Source of the DNA: JBBRHH01 sp038222915
GTDB taxonomy: Bacteria > Planctomycetota > Phycisphaerae > Tepidisphaerales > Tepidisphaeraceae
Assembly (NCBI GenBank): GCA_038222915.1
Contig: JBBRHH010000358.1
Span: 1-6,563 of the forward strand
Reading direction: 5' to 3'
Length of the DNA stretch: 6,563 bases
In this document: one piece after another, positions 1 to 5,631 of the stretch
Position numbering within the stretch: the first letter of the stretch is position 1
Layout: every line of letters starts with the position of its first letter
Position numbers and translations under genes: made by a program
The notes under the pieces: generated by a model
Told to the model about the DNA's origin: nothing
The model's input: the letters and a program-made list of their open reading frames with translations, nothing else
Database searches by the model: none

Positions 1-545
1 ACTTCATGCTGGCCAACCATGATCTTGCGCAGATCCATGGTGAAGGGATCATGAAATCCGGCGCGAGCGTGTGTGAGGCGTTTACCAAGGGCGTGAAGAA
101 TCAGTTCAAGGAACATGGCACCGGCGTGAACGTGGCGATCACCGAATTCCTGCTGACTCTGCCGCTTGGAATTCGCGGCCCCAACGGAATCTTCTGTTGC
201 CACTCCATGCCGACCGACGCGCAGATCCCCGCATTCGATTACACCGTCTTTAATCGCGCCCTGACCGGCCCGGACTACGCTAGAAAAACCGGGCCGGTGT
301 ATCAACTGATCTGGGGCCGCCACATGACGCCGGCAGGCGTCGCGCAATTTGCGGAGAACGTTGGCGCGAAGGTCATCATCACCGGCCACCAGCCGCAGGA
401 AAACGGCCACCTCGCCAACGGGCCCAATCACCTCATCATCGCCTCCGACCACAACCAGGGCGTGTTTCTCCCCATCGATCTTTCGCGTGAATACAGCGTG
501 AGCGAGCTGGTTGGATCGATCAAGAAATTCGTCGCCGTCGAATAA
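1..545 (+). CDS. PPP-like metallophosphoesterase, C-terminal part (5' truncated by window)
   Basis: The reading frame is open from the first bases (TTC at 3-5 precedes the first ATG at 6), so the true start lies upstream. The visible ~180 residues begin with F-M-L-A-N-H-D-L, which fits the GNH(E/D) metal and phosphate motif of calcineurin-like phosphoesterases, with Ala in place of Gly. Further on are F-C-C-H-S-M-P, which resembles the next His ligand (SHGG region of PPP phosphatases), W-G-R-H, and I-I-T-G-H-Q-P-Q, which resembles the last His ligand. The order and spacing suit a Ser/Thr protein phosphatase (PPP)-like fold, so a di-metal phosphomonoesterase is likely; the substrate is unknown. 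The DxH and GDxxD motifs would lie off the window. No signal peptide can be judged. It ends with TAA 6 nt from the convergent VOC gene, with no hairpin in the gap. Confidence 0.72.
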   Translation, partial: FMLANHDLAQIHGEGIMKSGASVCEAFTKGVKNQFKEHGTGVNVAITEFLLTLPLGIRGPNGIFCCHSMPTDAQIPAFDYTVFNRALTGPDYARKTGPVYQLIWGRHMTPAGVAQFAENVGAKVIITGHQPQENGHLANGPNHLIIASDHNQGVFLPIDLSREYSVSELVGSIKKFVAVE

Positions 546-551
546 GACGAT

Positions 552-1364
552 TCACTTTGCCAGCGTGGCGACCAATCGCCAGACCAGATGCGGTGAGATC
601 GCCCGCGACTGCGTTTTGTTGAACGCATCCACAATCGCATCGAAGCGATCCGTGTAGGGCAGGCGGTCGCGCTTGCCCAAATCGTCGGCCATCAGATCGG
701 CCAGATGTTGTTTGGCCTCCGGCGTGATCTCCGGCGGCTTCGACCGCGCCTCGCCGAGCTTCGGCAGCTTGCCCCCCTTGCGAAGATTCAGCAGATGCCG
801 CCAGGCCTCGCCACGGGTTGGCTTGGTCCCCTCATGTGCCGTCGAGTAGACCGCATAGAGCTTCTCGAACTCCGGCGTATAGGGCAGATCGTCGGCCGTC
901 CGGTTGATTTTTTCGTACACCCGGATCAACTCATCGCGCTTGACGGGCACTTTTTCTTCCATGCCCGGAAAAAGCGCGGACGGCGGCTTGCCATCTTCGA
1001 CAACCGAGCTGTCGCCGGCGCCCTGCGTGCTGCGATCGACAATCATCAGCACATTGCCGAAGGGGTCTTTGATTACAGCGCGATAGCCACGGGCGACTGC
1101 CGTTGGGGGATGAAGAAAATGGAGTTTGAGCGTTTCCCGGCGCGCGTAGAGATCGCGGACGTCGCTCACGCGGTAATAGGTTGCCTCGGCGGGGAGATCC
1201 GGATCGGTGTGAAGAATCAGCTCCGCCTCGTCTTCGGGGAACCGAAGCGATGCGAGCCGGTTGTCCTCTTTCAGCAGTTTCAATCCGAAGGTCTGCGTGT
1301 AGAAGCGCGTGGCCGATTGGAGGTTGGGCACGCGGAGGATGAGACGGTCGATGCGAAGGAGCAC
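552..1364 (-). CDS. VOC (glyoxalase/bleomycin-resistance fold) protein with duplicated C-terminal module
   Basis: A 270-residue protein starting at GTG. The VOC homology begins within the first ten residues, so this start is well placed. Residues 1-112 form one VOC unit: I-D-R-L-I-L-R-V (5-12), F-Y-T-Q-T-F-G-L (21-28) and D-P-F-G-N-V-L-M-I-V-D (100-110). The usual first metal ligand (His in IDHLxLRV) is Arg7, and the usual Glu after DPxGNxx is Met107, so a metal-dependent glyoxalase or dioxygenase activity is doubtful. A linker (113-140) leads to a C-terminal region I do not recognise. It contains two related segments: LPYT at 160-163 with WR at 188-189, and LPYT at 235-238 with WR at 262-263. 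A single VOC unit normally needs a second unit or a dimer to form the binding site. Role unknown; probably cytoplasmic, since no signal peptide is seen. Only a weak AGG lies upstream of the GTG. Confidence 0.85.
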   Translation of the reverse strand: MLLRIDRLILRVPNLQSATRFYTQTFGLKLLKEDNRLASLRFPEDEAELILHTDPDLPAEATYYRVSDVRDLYARRETLKLHFLHPPTAVARGYRAVIKDPFGNVLMIVDRSTQGAGDSSVVEDGKPPSALFPGMEEKVPVKRDELIRVYEKINRTADDLPYTPEFEKLYAVYSTAHEGTKPTRGEAWRHLLNLRKGGKLPKLGEARSKPPEITPEAKQHLADLMADDLGKRDRLPYTDRFDAIVDAFNKTQSRAISPHLVWRLVATLAK

Positions 1365-1411
1365 GGGCTTCAGCCTACGTCCGCCCTTGAATTTCGTAAA
1401 GAAAAGCCGCT

Positions 1412-1436
1412 TTTGACAGAAAATATTTTAGTCAAA
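1412..1436. promoter_or_regulatory. AT-rich 25-bp imperfect dyad between divergent genes (candidate operator)
   Basis: The arms TTTGAC (1412-1417) and GTCAAA (1431-1436) are perfect reverse complements. They flank an inner AAAATATTTT palindrome at 1420-1429. Paired around position 1424, 9 of 12 positions match and one more is a G-T pair. The element sits in the divergent gap between the VOC gene and the subtilase gene, next to the candidate subtilase promoter. It is strikingly AT-rich against its surroundings. It could be a repressor or activator site serving one or both genes. The regulator is unknown and no consensus was matched. Confidence 0.4.
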
Positions 1437-1441
1437 TTTTG

Positions 1442-1470
1442 TTGACACGGCTGAGTTCGCACGGCATGAT
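1442..1470 (+). promoter_or_regulatory. Candidate sigma70-type promoter for the subtilase gene
   Basis: A perfect TTGACA (1442-1447) is followed after 17 nt by CATGAT (1465-1470), a 4-of-6 match to TATAAT. Transcription would start near 1477 and leave a leader of about 75 nt before the ATG at 1553. The -35 box lies 5 nt beyond the AT-rich dyad, so a protein bound there could affect polymerase. A second TTGACA at 1413-1418 has no convincing -10 box. Planctomycete promoter rules are less well defined than those of E. coli, so this remains a pattern match. Confidence 0.45.
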
Positions 1471-1538
1471 TCTTATCGGACGTAGCGGTCCAGTTACACC
1501 TCTCTCGGTTCTATTCCGCAAATCTTAGAGTTCGTTTC

Positions 1539-1546
1539 GGGAAGGA
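1539..1546 (+). promoter_or_regulatory. Ribosome binding site of the subtilase gene
   Basis: GGGAAGGA ends 6 nt before the ATG at 1553. This purine-rich Shine-Dalgarno match fixes the start codon and places the signal peptide correctly. It contrasts with the two downstream genes at 3548 and 4735, which lack any such match. Confidence 0.7.
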
Positions 1547-1552
1547 AACATC

Positions 1553-3436
1553 ATGGTTTTGTCGCCCAAGAGCGGTCGAGCTCATCTGGTTTTACTTCGA
1601 ACTCGCGTTCTGATACTGACAGCTGCGACGGCCGGGCTTTTGCCGGTTTATGCACGCGCGGAAGTTACACTCGATCAGGCACTGGCGGCGATTCGCGCCA
1701 ACCCGGCAACGCTCAATGCCAACGGCTTCAACCTTACCGGCGCGGGTGTCATCGTCAGCAACATCGACGACTACACCAATCTAGGCCATGCCACCTTCAC
1801 CAACGGCGGCAGCAACGCCGACTATTCCGGTACCGGCCTCACCGATTACAACTATCACTCCACCGCCAGTTCCTCCGCCATCACCGGCAGCGGCGGCAAC
1901 GGCGTGGGCGCTGGAGTCGCTCCCGGCGTCGTCTTCTCATCGCAAAAAGTCTTCCCCGCCAACGGCGCAACCTCCGATCAATTTTACGAGCGCGTCGCCA
2001 AGGCGATCCGCGACGACACCACCTCCGGCGCAAAAGTATTCAATCTCAGCCTCGGCGGCGGTTACGCGGCAAATGAAAACAACGGCCTGAAGAACATTGA
2101 TAAATTCATCGACTGGAACGCGCGCGTCAACAATGTCGTTACCGTCGTTTCCGTCGGCAACAGCGGCCCGGACAACAACCTCTCCGACATCGGCGCAGGC
2201 ACGGTTTCCGTTCCCGCAGATACCTATAACAACATCACCGTCGGCGCAACCACCGAAAACTTCCGCCGCGTCGTCGGCTTCAGCAGTGAAGGGCGCACCG
2301 GCGATCTGCGCAACAAACCCGACATCCTCGCCCCGGGTACACAGATCAAGATGGCCAGCGCCTTCTACAGCAATGTCGATCACATCAACGGCGACTTCAA
2401 GGACGACAACGCCAACGGGGATATCGGCCTCAACATCGTCCCGTTCCTCCAGCGATTCAAAGGCAGCTTCCCGATCAGCTTCAAAACCGACGGCGGCGCG
2501 GCGCTCACCAAACTGTCGATCAACGACGCCAACGGCAACGGCAAGTTTGACTTCTCCTTCGCCCCCGGCGGCGACCTCGTCACCGGCGTCGGCGGCAACA
2601 CCAACATTACCCTGGATGGTGGCGGCAACATCACCAGCCTCACCATCCACTCCAACACCGCCTTCGACGACGGCGACGATCCCGACATCGGGACCGTCAC
2701 CCTCGACGGCACCAGCTTCGCCGCCCCCCAGGTGGCCGGAGCCGCCGCGCTGGTGTTGCAGTACGGCGGCAACACCGCCAATCACACCACCGATCACAAG
2801 GTGATCAAGGCGTTGATGCTCAACAGCGCCGACCACACCATTCTTCGAAAAAACGGGGCCTCCTGGGCCCCGACAACCCCCGGCGCTGATCCGCTCGACG
2901 ATCAGGAAGGGGCCGGGCAGATCGACGTGACCGGCGCTCTTCTGAACTTCAAACCCGACAAGACGGTCGATCCCAACCACACCGCGCCCGTTGCGTGGGA
3001 TCTCAAGACCATCAACGCCAACAGCACCATCGATTACAAAATCGACGAGGGCCTGGAAGGCGGCACATTCCTCACCGCCACCCTGATCTGGGACCGCTTC
3101 GTCACGCGCACCGTTCTGGGCGGCAACATTCTCGACGACACCTACACAACCAACCCGCTCACCAACCTCAATCTCCAACTGCTCGACCGCGACGGCAACG
3201 TGCTCGGCGCTGATATCTTCGGCCACACCGATAACTCCCACAGCGTCATCGACCCCACCGAACACATTTACTACGAGCTCCCGGCCGACGGCTTCTACCT
3301 GCTCCGCGTGACCAACACCTCCGCGAATGCCGAACAATTCGGCTTTGCGCTCGCGGCCACGCCCGTCCCCGAACCGGCCTTCCTTCCAATGGTCTTCCTG
3401 GTCGGCCTGTGCGCTGTCCGGCGGCGCAAAGCGTAG
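1553..3436 (+). CDS. Secreted PEP-CTERM S8 (subtilisin-family) serine peptidase
   Basis: A 627-residue predicted exported endopeptidase. A signal peptide covers residues 1-36: basic n-region, hydrophobic VLILTAATAGLL, and cleavage after A-R-A. No subtilisin propeptide (I9) is evident, as only about 20 residues separate cleavage from the catalytic core. The core shows Asp72 (V-S-N-I-D-D), His102 (Y-H-S-T-A, replacing the common HGTHVAG), oxyanion Asn203 (G-N-S-G-P) and Ser388 (G-T-S-F-A-A-P), so it should be active. Between D-I-L-A-P-G-T (257-263) and Ser388 lies an Asp/Asn/Gly-rich insertion with dockerin-like loops, for example D-A-N-G-N-G-K-F-D at 325-333, probably binding calcium. Residues ~475-603 look like the C-terminal beta-sandwich of KP-43-type subtilases. 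The tail is V-P-E-P (605-608), a short hydrophobic stretch, then R-R-R-K. In characterised systems exosortase removes this tail and processes the protein at the cell envelope. Its own promoter and ribosome site precede it. Confidence 0.93.
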   Translation: MVLSPKSGRAHLVLLRTRVLILTAATAGLLPVYARAEVTLDQALAAIRANPATLNANGFNLTGAGVIVSNIDDYTNLGHATFTNGGSNADYSGTGLTDYNYHSTASSSAITGSGGNGVGAGVAPGVVFSSQKVFPANGATSDQFYERVAKAIRDDTTSGAKVFNLSLGGGYAANENNGLKNIDKFIDWNARVNNVVTVVSVGNSGPDNNLSDIGAGTVSVPADTYNNITVGATTENFRRVVGFSSEGRTGDLRNKPDILAPGTQIKMASAFYSNVDHINGDFKDDNANGDIGLNIVPFLQRFKGSFPISFKTDGGAALTKLSINDANGNGKFDFSFAPGGDLVTGVGGNTNITLDGGGNITSLTIHSNTAFDDGDDPDIGTVTLDGTSFAAPQVAGAAALVLQYGGNTANHTTDHKVIKALMLNSADHTILRKNGASWAPTTPGADPLDDQEGAGQIDVTGALLNFKPDKTVDPNHTAPVAWDLKTINANSTIDYKIDEGLEGGTFLTATLIWDRFVTRTVLGGNILDDTYTTNPLTNLNLQLLDRDGNVLGADIFGHTDNSHSVIDPTEHIYYELPADGFYLLRVTNTSANAEQFGFALAATPVPEPAFLPMVFLVGLCAVRRRKA

Positions 3437-3477
3437 GCAAATCGTTCCCGCGCAGGGCTCTGGCCCACCAATCCCGC

Positions 3478-3505
3478 TTGTCTACGGCAAACCCCGCCCG
3501 ATAAT
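3478..3505 (+). promoter_or_regulatory. Candidate promoter for the C45-family lipoprotein gene
   Basis: TTGTCT (3478-3483, 4 of 6 to TTGACA) is followed by a 16-nt spacer and GATAAT (3500-3505, 5 of 6 to TATAAT). The start of transcription would be near 3512, about 36 nt before the ATG. It lies in the 111-nt gap after the subtilase gene, so the downstream genes could be expressed independently of the peptidase. I found no T-tailed terminator hairpin in this gap, so read-through from the subtilase is also possible. Confidence 0.4.
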
Positions 3506-3547
3506 GGCAGGCGATCCTTCACCGCGCCGTAACGTACCTCTGATCCT

Positions 3548-4669
3548 ATGAAGACCTACCTCGGCCTCCTTCTCTACGTCCTCGGCCTCGCCGCCGGTTG
3601 CGCCCGCGATTCAACCACGGCCACATCTGTTCCCGTCGCGCCACCCGCCGTCAAGGCCGAACCCTTCCCCATCCCGGTCGTCGAGATGCGCGGCGACGGC
3701 AGCGACCTTGGCCTTCAGCACGCCAAAGACCTGCAGCCGGTTATCCACATGCTGCACGAGCAATATCTCCGCACCATCTTTTCCAACGAGGACATTCATC
3801 AGCGCGCCCTGATCGGAGCGGCCGCCTTCGAGCCGCATGTCCTGCCGCGGCATCTGGAGGAGATTCGTTCGCTTGCCAAAGGCACAGAACTGGACGAGCG
3901 TGAGGTCATGCTCGCCAACTGCTTCCTCGACCTATTGCCGATGGTCGCCTGTTCGACCATCACACTCCCCGCGGCCGCCTCTCCAGACGGCGTGGCACGT
4001 TTTGGCCGCAATCTCGATTTCCCCTCGCTCAACGTCGCCGACAAAAACAGTGTCGTGATGATTTATCACCCCAAAGACCGCTACAGCTTCGCTGCCGTCT
4101 CCTGGCCCGGCCTCGTCGGCGTTCTCTCCGGTATGAACGAGCATGGACTTGCGCTGTGCAACATGGAAGTCACCCGGCCGTTTCGGCTGCCGCGCGCCAT
4201 GCCCTACACACTCCTCTATCGAACCGTTCTCGAACAGTGCAAAACCGTCGACGAGGCCATCGAACTCCTGAAAAAGACCGATCGGCAAACGTCCAACAAC
4301 GTCATGCTCATGGACGCCTCCGGAGCTCGCGCCGTTGCCGAGATCAGTCCCGACGCGGTCAACGTGCGAAAGGCGGACGACCAGACGGCGCTCATCAGCA
4401 CCAACCATCAACGATCGACCGGGAATGGTGATCGGGCCGGGCGATGCGATCGATACGACTATCTCCACGACGAATCCGCCAAAGTTTTCGGAAAAATCGA
4501 TCAGGCCGAATTGCAACGCATGCTCGGCCACGTCGCCCAGCGCGAGATGACGCTGCAATCGATGATCTTCGAGCCGGCCAATCGCTTGCTCTGGCTTGCC
4601 GTCGGTTCCAACGCCCCCAACACCCAGACCTTTCATCGTCTGGATCTGAAGGAACATTTCGCCCACTGA
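3548..4669 (+). CDS. Lipoprotein, C45-type / acyl-CoA:6-APA acyltransferase-like Ntn-hydrolase
   Basis: A 373-residue protein with a lipoprotein signal: M-K-T, a hydrophobic stretch, then L-A-A-G-C with Cys18 as the lipidated residue. Residues ~40-130 match the helical N-terminal part of C45 proteins (G-S-D-L-G-L-Q-H-A-K at 51-60). Cys135 in A-C-S-T-I is the expected autoproteolysis site and nucleophile. It is followed by G-R-N-L-D-F-P (153-159), W-P-G-L-V-G-V-L-S-G-M-N-E-H-G-L-A-L (186-203) and S-T-N-H-Q (284-288), all typical of this fold. In the family, self-cleavage before the Cys frees it as the N-terminal nucleophile and gives two chains; relatives hydrolyse or form amide bonds (penicillin acyltransferase, with acid ceramidase and NAAA sharing the fold and the NLD motif). 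Here the lipid anchor would hold the short N-terminal chain on a membrane. Substrate unknown. No Shine-Dalgarno sequence precedes the ATG; the signal peptide supports this start. Confidence 0.85.
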   Translation: MKTYLGLLLYVLGLAAGCARDSTTATSVPVAPPAVKAEPFPIPVVEMRGDGSDLGLQHAKDLQPVIHMLHEQYLRTIFSNEDIHQRALIGAAAFEPHVLPRHLEEIRSLAKGTELDEREVMLANCFLDLLPMVACSTITLPAAASPDGVARFGRNLDFPSLNVADKNSVVMIYHPKDRYSFAAVSWPGLVGVLSGMNEHGLALCNMEVTRPFRLPRAMPYTLLYRTVLEQCKTVDEAIELLKKTDRQTSNNVMLMDASGARAVAEISPDAVNVRKADDQTALISTNHQRSTGNGDRAGRCDRYDYLHDESAKVFGKIDQAELQRMLGHVAQREMTLQSMIFEPANRLLWLAVGSNAPNTQTFHRLDLKEHFAH

Positions 4670-4700
4670 GTTTTTGGCCCTTCTGCTACAGGCCGCCAAC

Positions 4701-4733
4701 GCGTAGTTTCTGCTGCAACAGCCCACGCTACGC
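4701..4733 (+). repeat. Inverted repeat / hairpin immediately upstream of the lipid kinase start
   Basis: GCGTAG (4701-4706) pairs perfectly with CTACGC (4728-4733). Inside it GCTG (4712-4715) pairs with CAGC (4719-4722) around a 3-nt CAA loop; the 5-nt stretches between the two stems do not pair. The right arm ends 1 nt before the ATG at 4735 and occupies the place where a ribosome binding site would be. There is no T-run, so it is not a classical terminator. It may control kinase translation or be a remnant of a dispersed repeat. Confidence 0.4.
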
Positions 4734-4734
4734 A

Positions 4735-5631
4735 ATGAAAGTCATCGTCCTCCTCAACGCCTCGGCCGGTTCGACATCCTCCGATTCGGCGGGCGACGCC
4801 GAAATCCGCGCTGCATTCGCGGATGGCGGCATTGAGGCAACGGTGCACAGCGTTCCCCCGCGAAGCCTCGCCGAGGCCGCGCGTGAAGCGGCCGCCTCTG
4901 ATGTGGATTGTGTCGTGGTAGGGGGTGGCGATGGGACGATCAGCACCGTCGCCGGCGCACTGGCGGGCACTTCCAAACCCCTCGGAATTCTTCCGCTTGG
5001 CACACTCAATCACTTCGCCAAAGATCTGCGCATCCCAGTGGATCTACGCGGCGCGATCAGCGTAATCGTCAACGGGAATATCAAATCGGTCGACGTTGCC
5101 GAAGTAAACGGCGAAGTCTTCATCAACAACTCCTGCATCGGGATTTATCCCCGGGTTGTCCGCCATCGCGACGATCAGCAGGAGCGTCTGGGTCGCGGGA
5201 AATGGCTCGCGATGTTCTTCGCCATCGCCAGCCTGTTCAATCGCTTTCCTCTGGTGACTATTCGCGTGATGGGCGACGGCGCGCCGTTCGAGCGCCGCAC
5301 CCCGTTCGTCTTCATCGGCAACAACATCTACGAGCTCAGCCTCTTCCGCCTGGGCGGCCGAAGCGCCCTCGACAAGGGTTGTCTTTGCGTTTACATCGCC
5401 CGCCGCCACACGCGCCGCGGTATTCTGCTGCTCGCCTTTCGCGCCGTCTTCGGGCTGCTGAATCAGTCGCGCGATTTCGATTCCTTCTGTGTCACTGGCC
5501 TGTCGATCCAAACTCCGCGCCGCCGGTTGCACGTCTCGAAGGACGGCGAGGTCAGCGCCATGACGCCGCCGCTGCAATATCGCGTCCGTCCCGGCGCACT
5601 GAACGTTTTTGTGCCGAAAGGCGAAGTCTGA
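4735..5631 (+). CDS. Diacylglycerol kinase-family lipid kinase (DagK catalytic domain)
   Basis: A 298-residue cytoplasmic or membrane-associated enzyme predicted to transfer ATP phosphate to a lipid hydroxyl, such as diacylglycerol or a sphingoid-type lipid. The DagK catalytic domain starts at the N terminus (V-I-V-L-L-N-A-S-A-G). It contains the nucleotide-binding G-G-G-D-G-T at 63-68 and L-P-L-G-T-L-N-H-F-A-K-D-L at 86-98, where the more common GTxNDFA has His in place of Asp. The C-terminal half has N-N-S-C-I-G-I-Y-P-R (131-140) and the K-D-G-E motif (269-272) seen in the YegS/DgkB-like C-terminal beta-sandwich. Length is normal for the family. I chose the ATG at 4735 because homology begins there and upstream codons overlap the previous gene. 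No Shine-Dalgarno match is present; a hairpin occupies that position. It lies 65 nt after the lipoprotein gene and abuts the next gene, suggesting one transcript. Confidence 0.9.
   Translation: MKVIVLLNASAGSTSSDSAGDAEIRAAFADGGIEATVHSVPPRSLAEAAREAAASDVDCVVVGGGDGTISTVAGALAGTSKPLGILPLGTLNHFAKDLRIPVDLRGAISVIVNGNIKSVDVAEVNGEVFINNSCIGIYPRVVRHRDDQQERLGRGKWLAMFFAIASLFNRFPLVTIRVMGDGAPFERRTPFVFIGNNIYELSLFRLGGRSALDKGCLCVYIARRHTRRGILLLAFRAVFGLLNQSRDFDSFCVTGLSIQTPRRRLHVSKDGEVSAMTPPLQYRVRPGALNVFVPKGEV

Noticed and set aside
705..1445. Plus-strand open frame opposite the VOC gene
   Set aside because: The minus strand encodes a recognisable VOC domain plus repeated modules, while this frame has only Arg/Leu-rich low-complexity sequence.
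1478..1491. GGAC/GTCC hairpin in the subtilase leader, as a riboswitch or attenuator
   Set aside because: A 4-bp stem alone is expected by chance in GC-rich DNA, and no known riboswitch core was seen.
1788..2804. Asn/Gly-rich repeats (GGN motifs) in the subtilase, as a tandem repeat array
   Set aside because: Spacing is irregular and the motifs occur in different structural regions; they reflect composition bias and GGCGGCAAC codon preference, not a periodic repeat.
1937..3337. Long antisense open frame (466 codons) opposite the subtilase gene
   Set aside because: Its product is a low-complexity Val/Gly/Ala/Asp-rich mirror of the GC-rich subtilase codons. It has no recognisable domain, and the plus strand has a complete, clearly conserved protein.
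3455..3466. GGGC-TCTG-GCCC mini-hairpin after the subtilase stop, as a terminator
   Set aside because: The stem is only 4 bp and no run of T follows, so a Rho-independent terminator is not supported.
4676..4694. GGCC...GGCC pairing after the C45-family gene, as a terminator
   Set aside because: The stem is 4 bp of a self-complementary tetramer with no T-run after it; the T-run lies before it.
4444..4734. Upstream extension of the lipid kinase frame
   Set aside because: It overlaps the end of the C45-family gene in another frame and lacks homology; kinase homology begins at the ATG at 4735.
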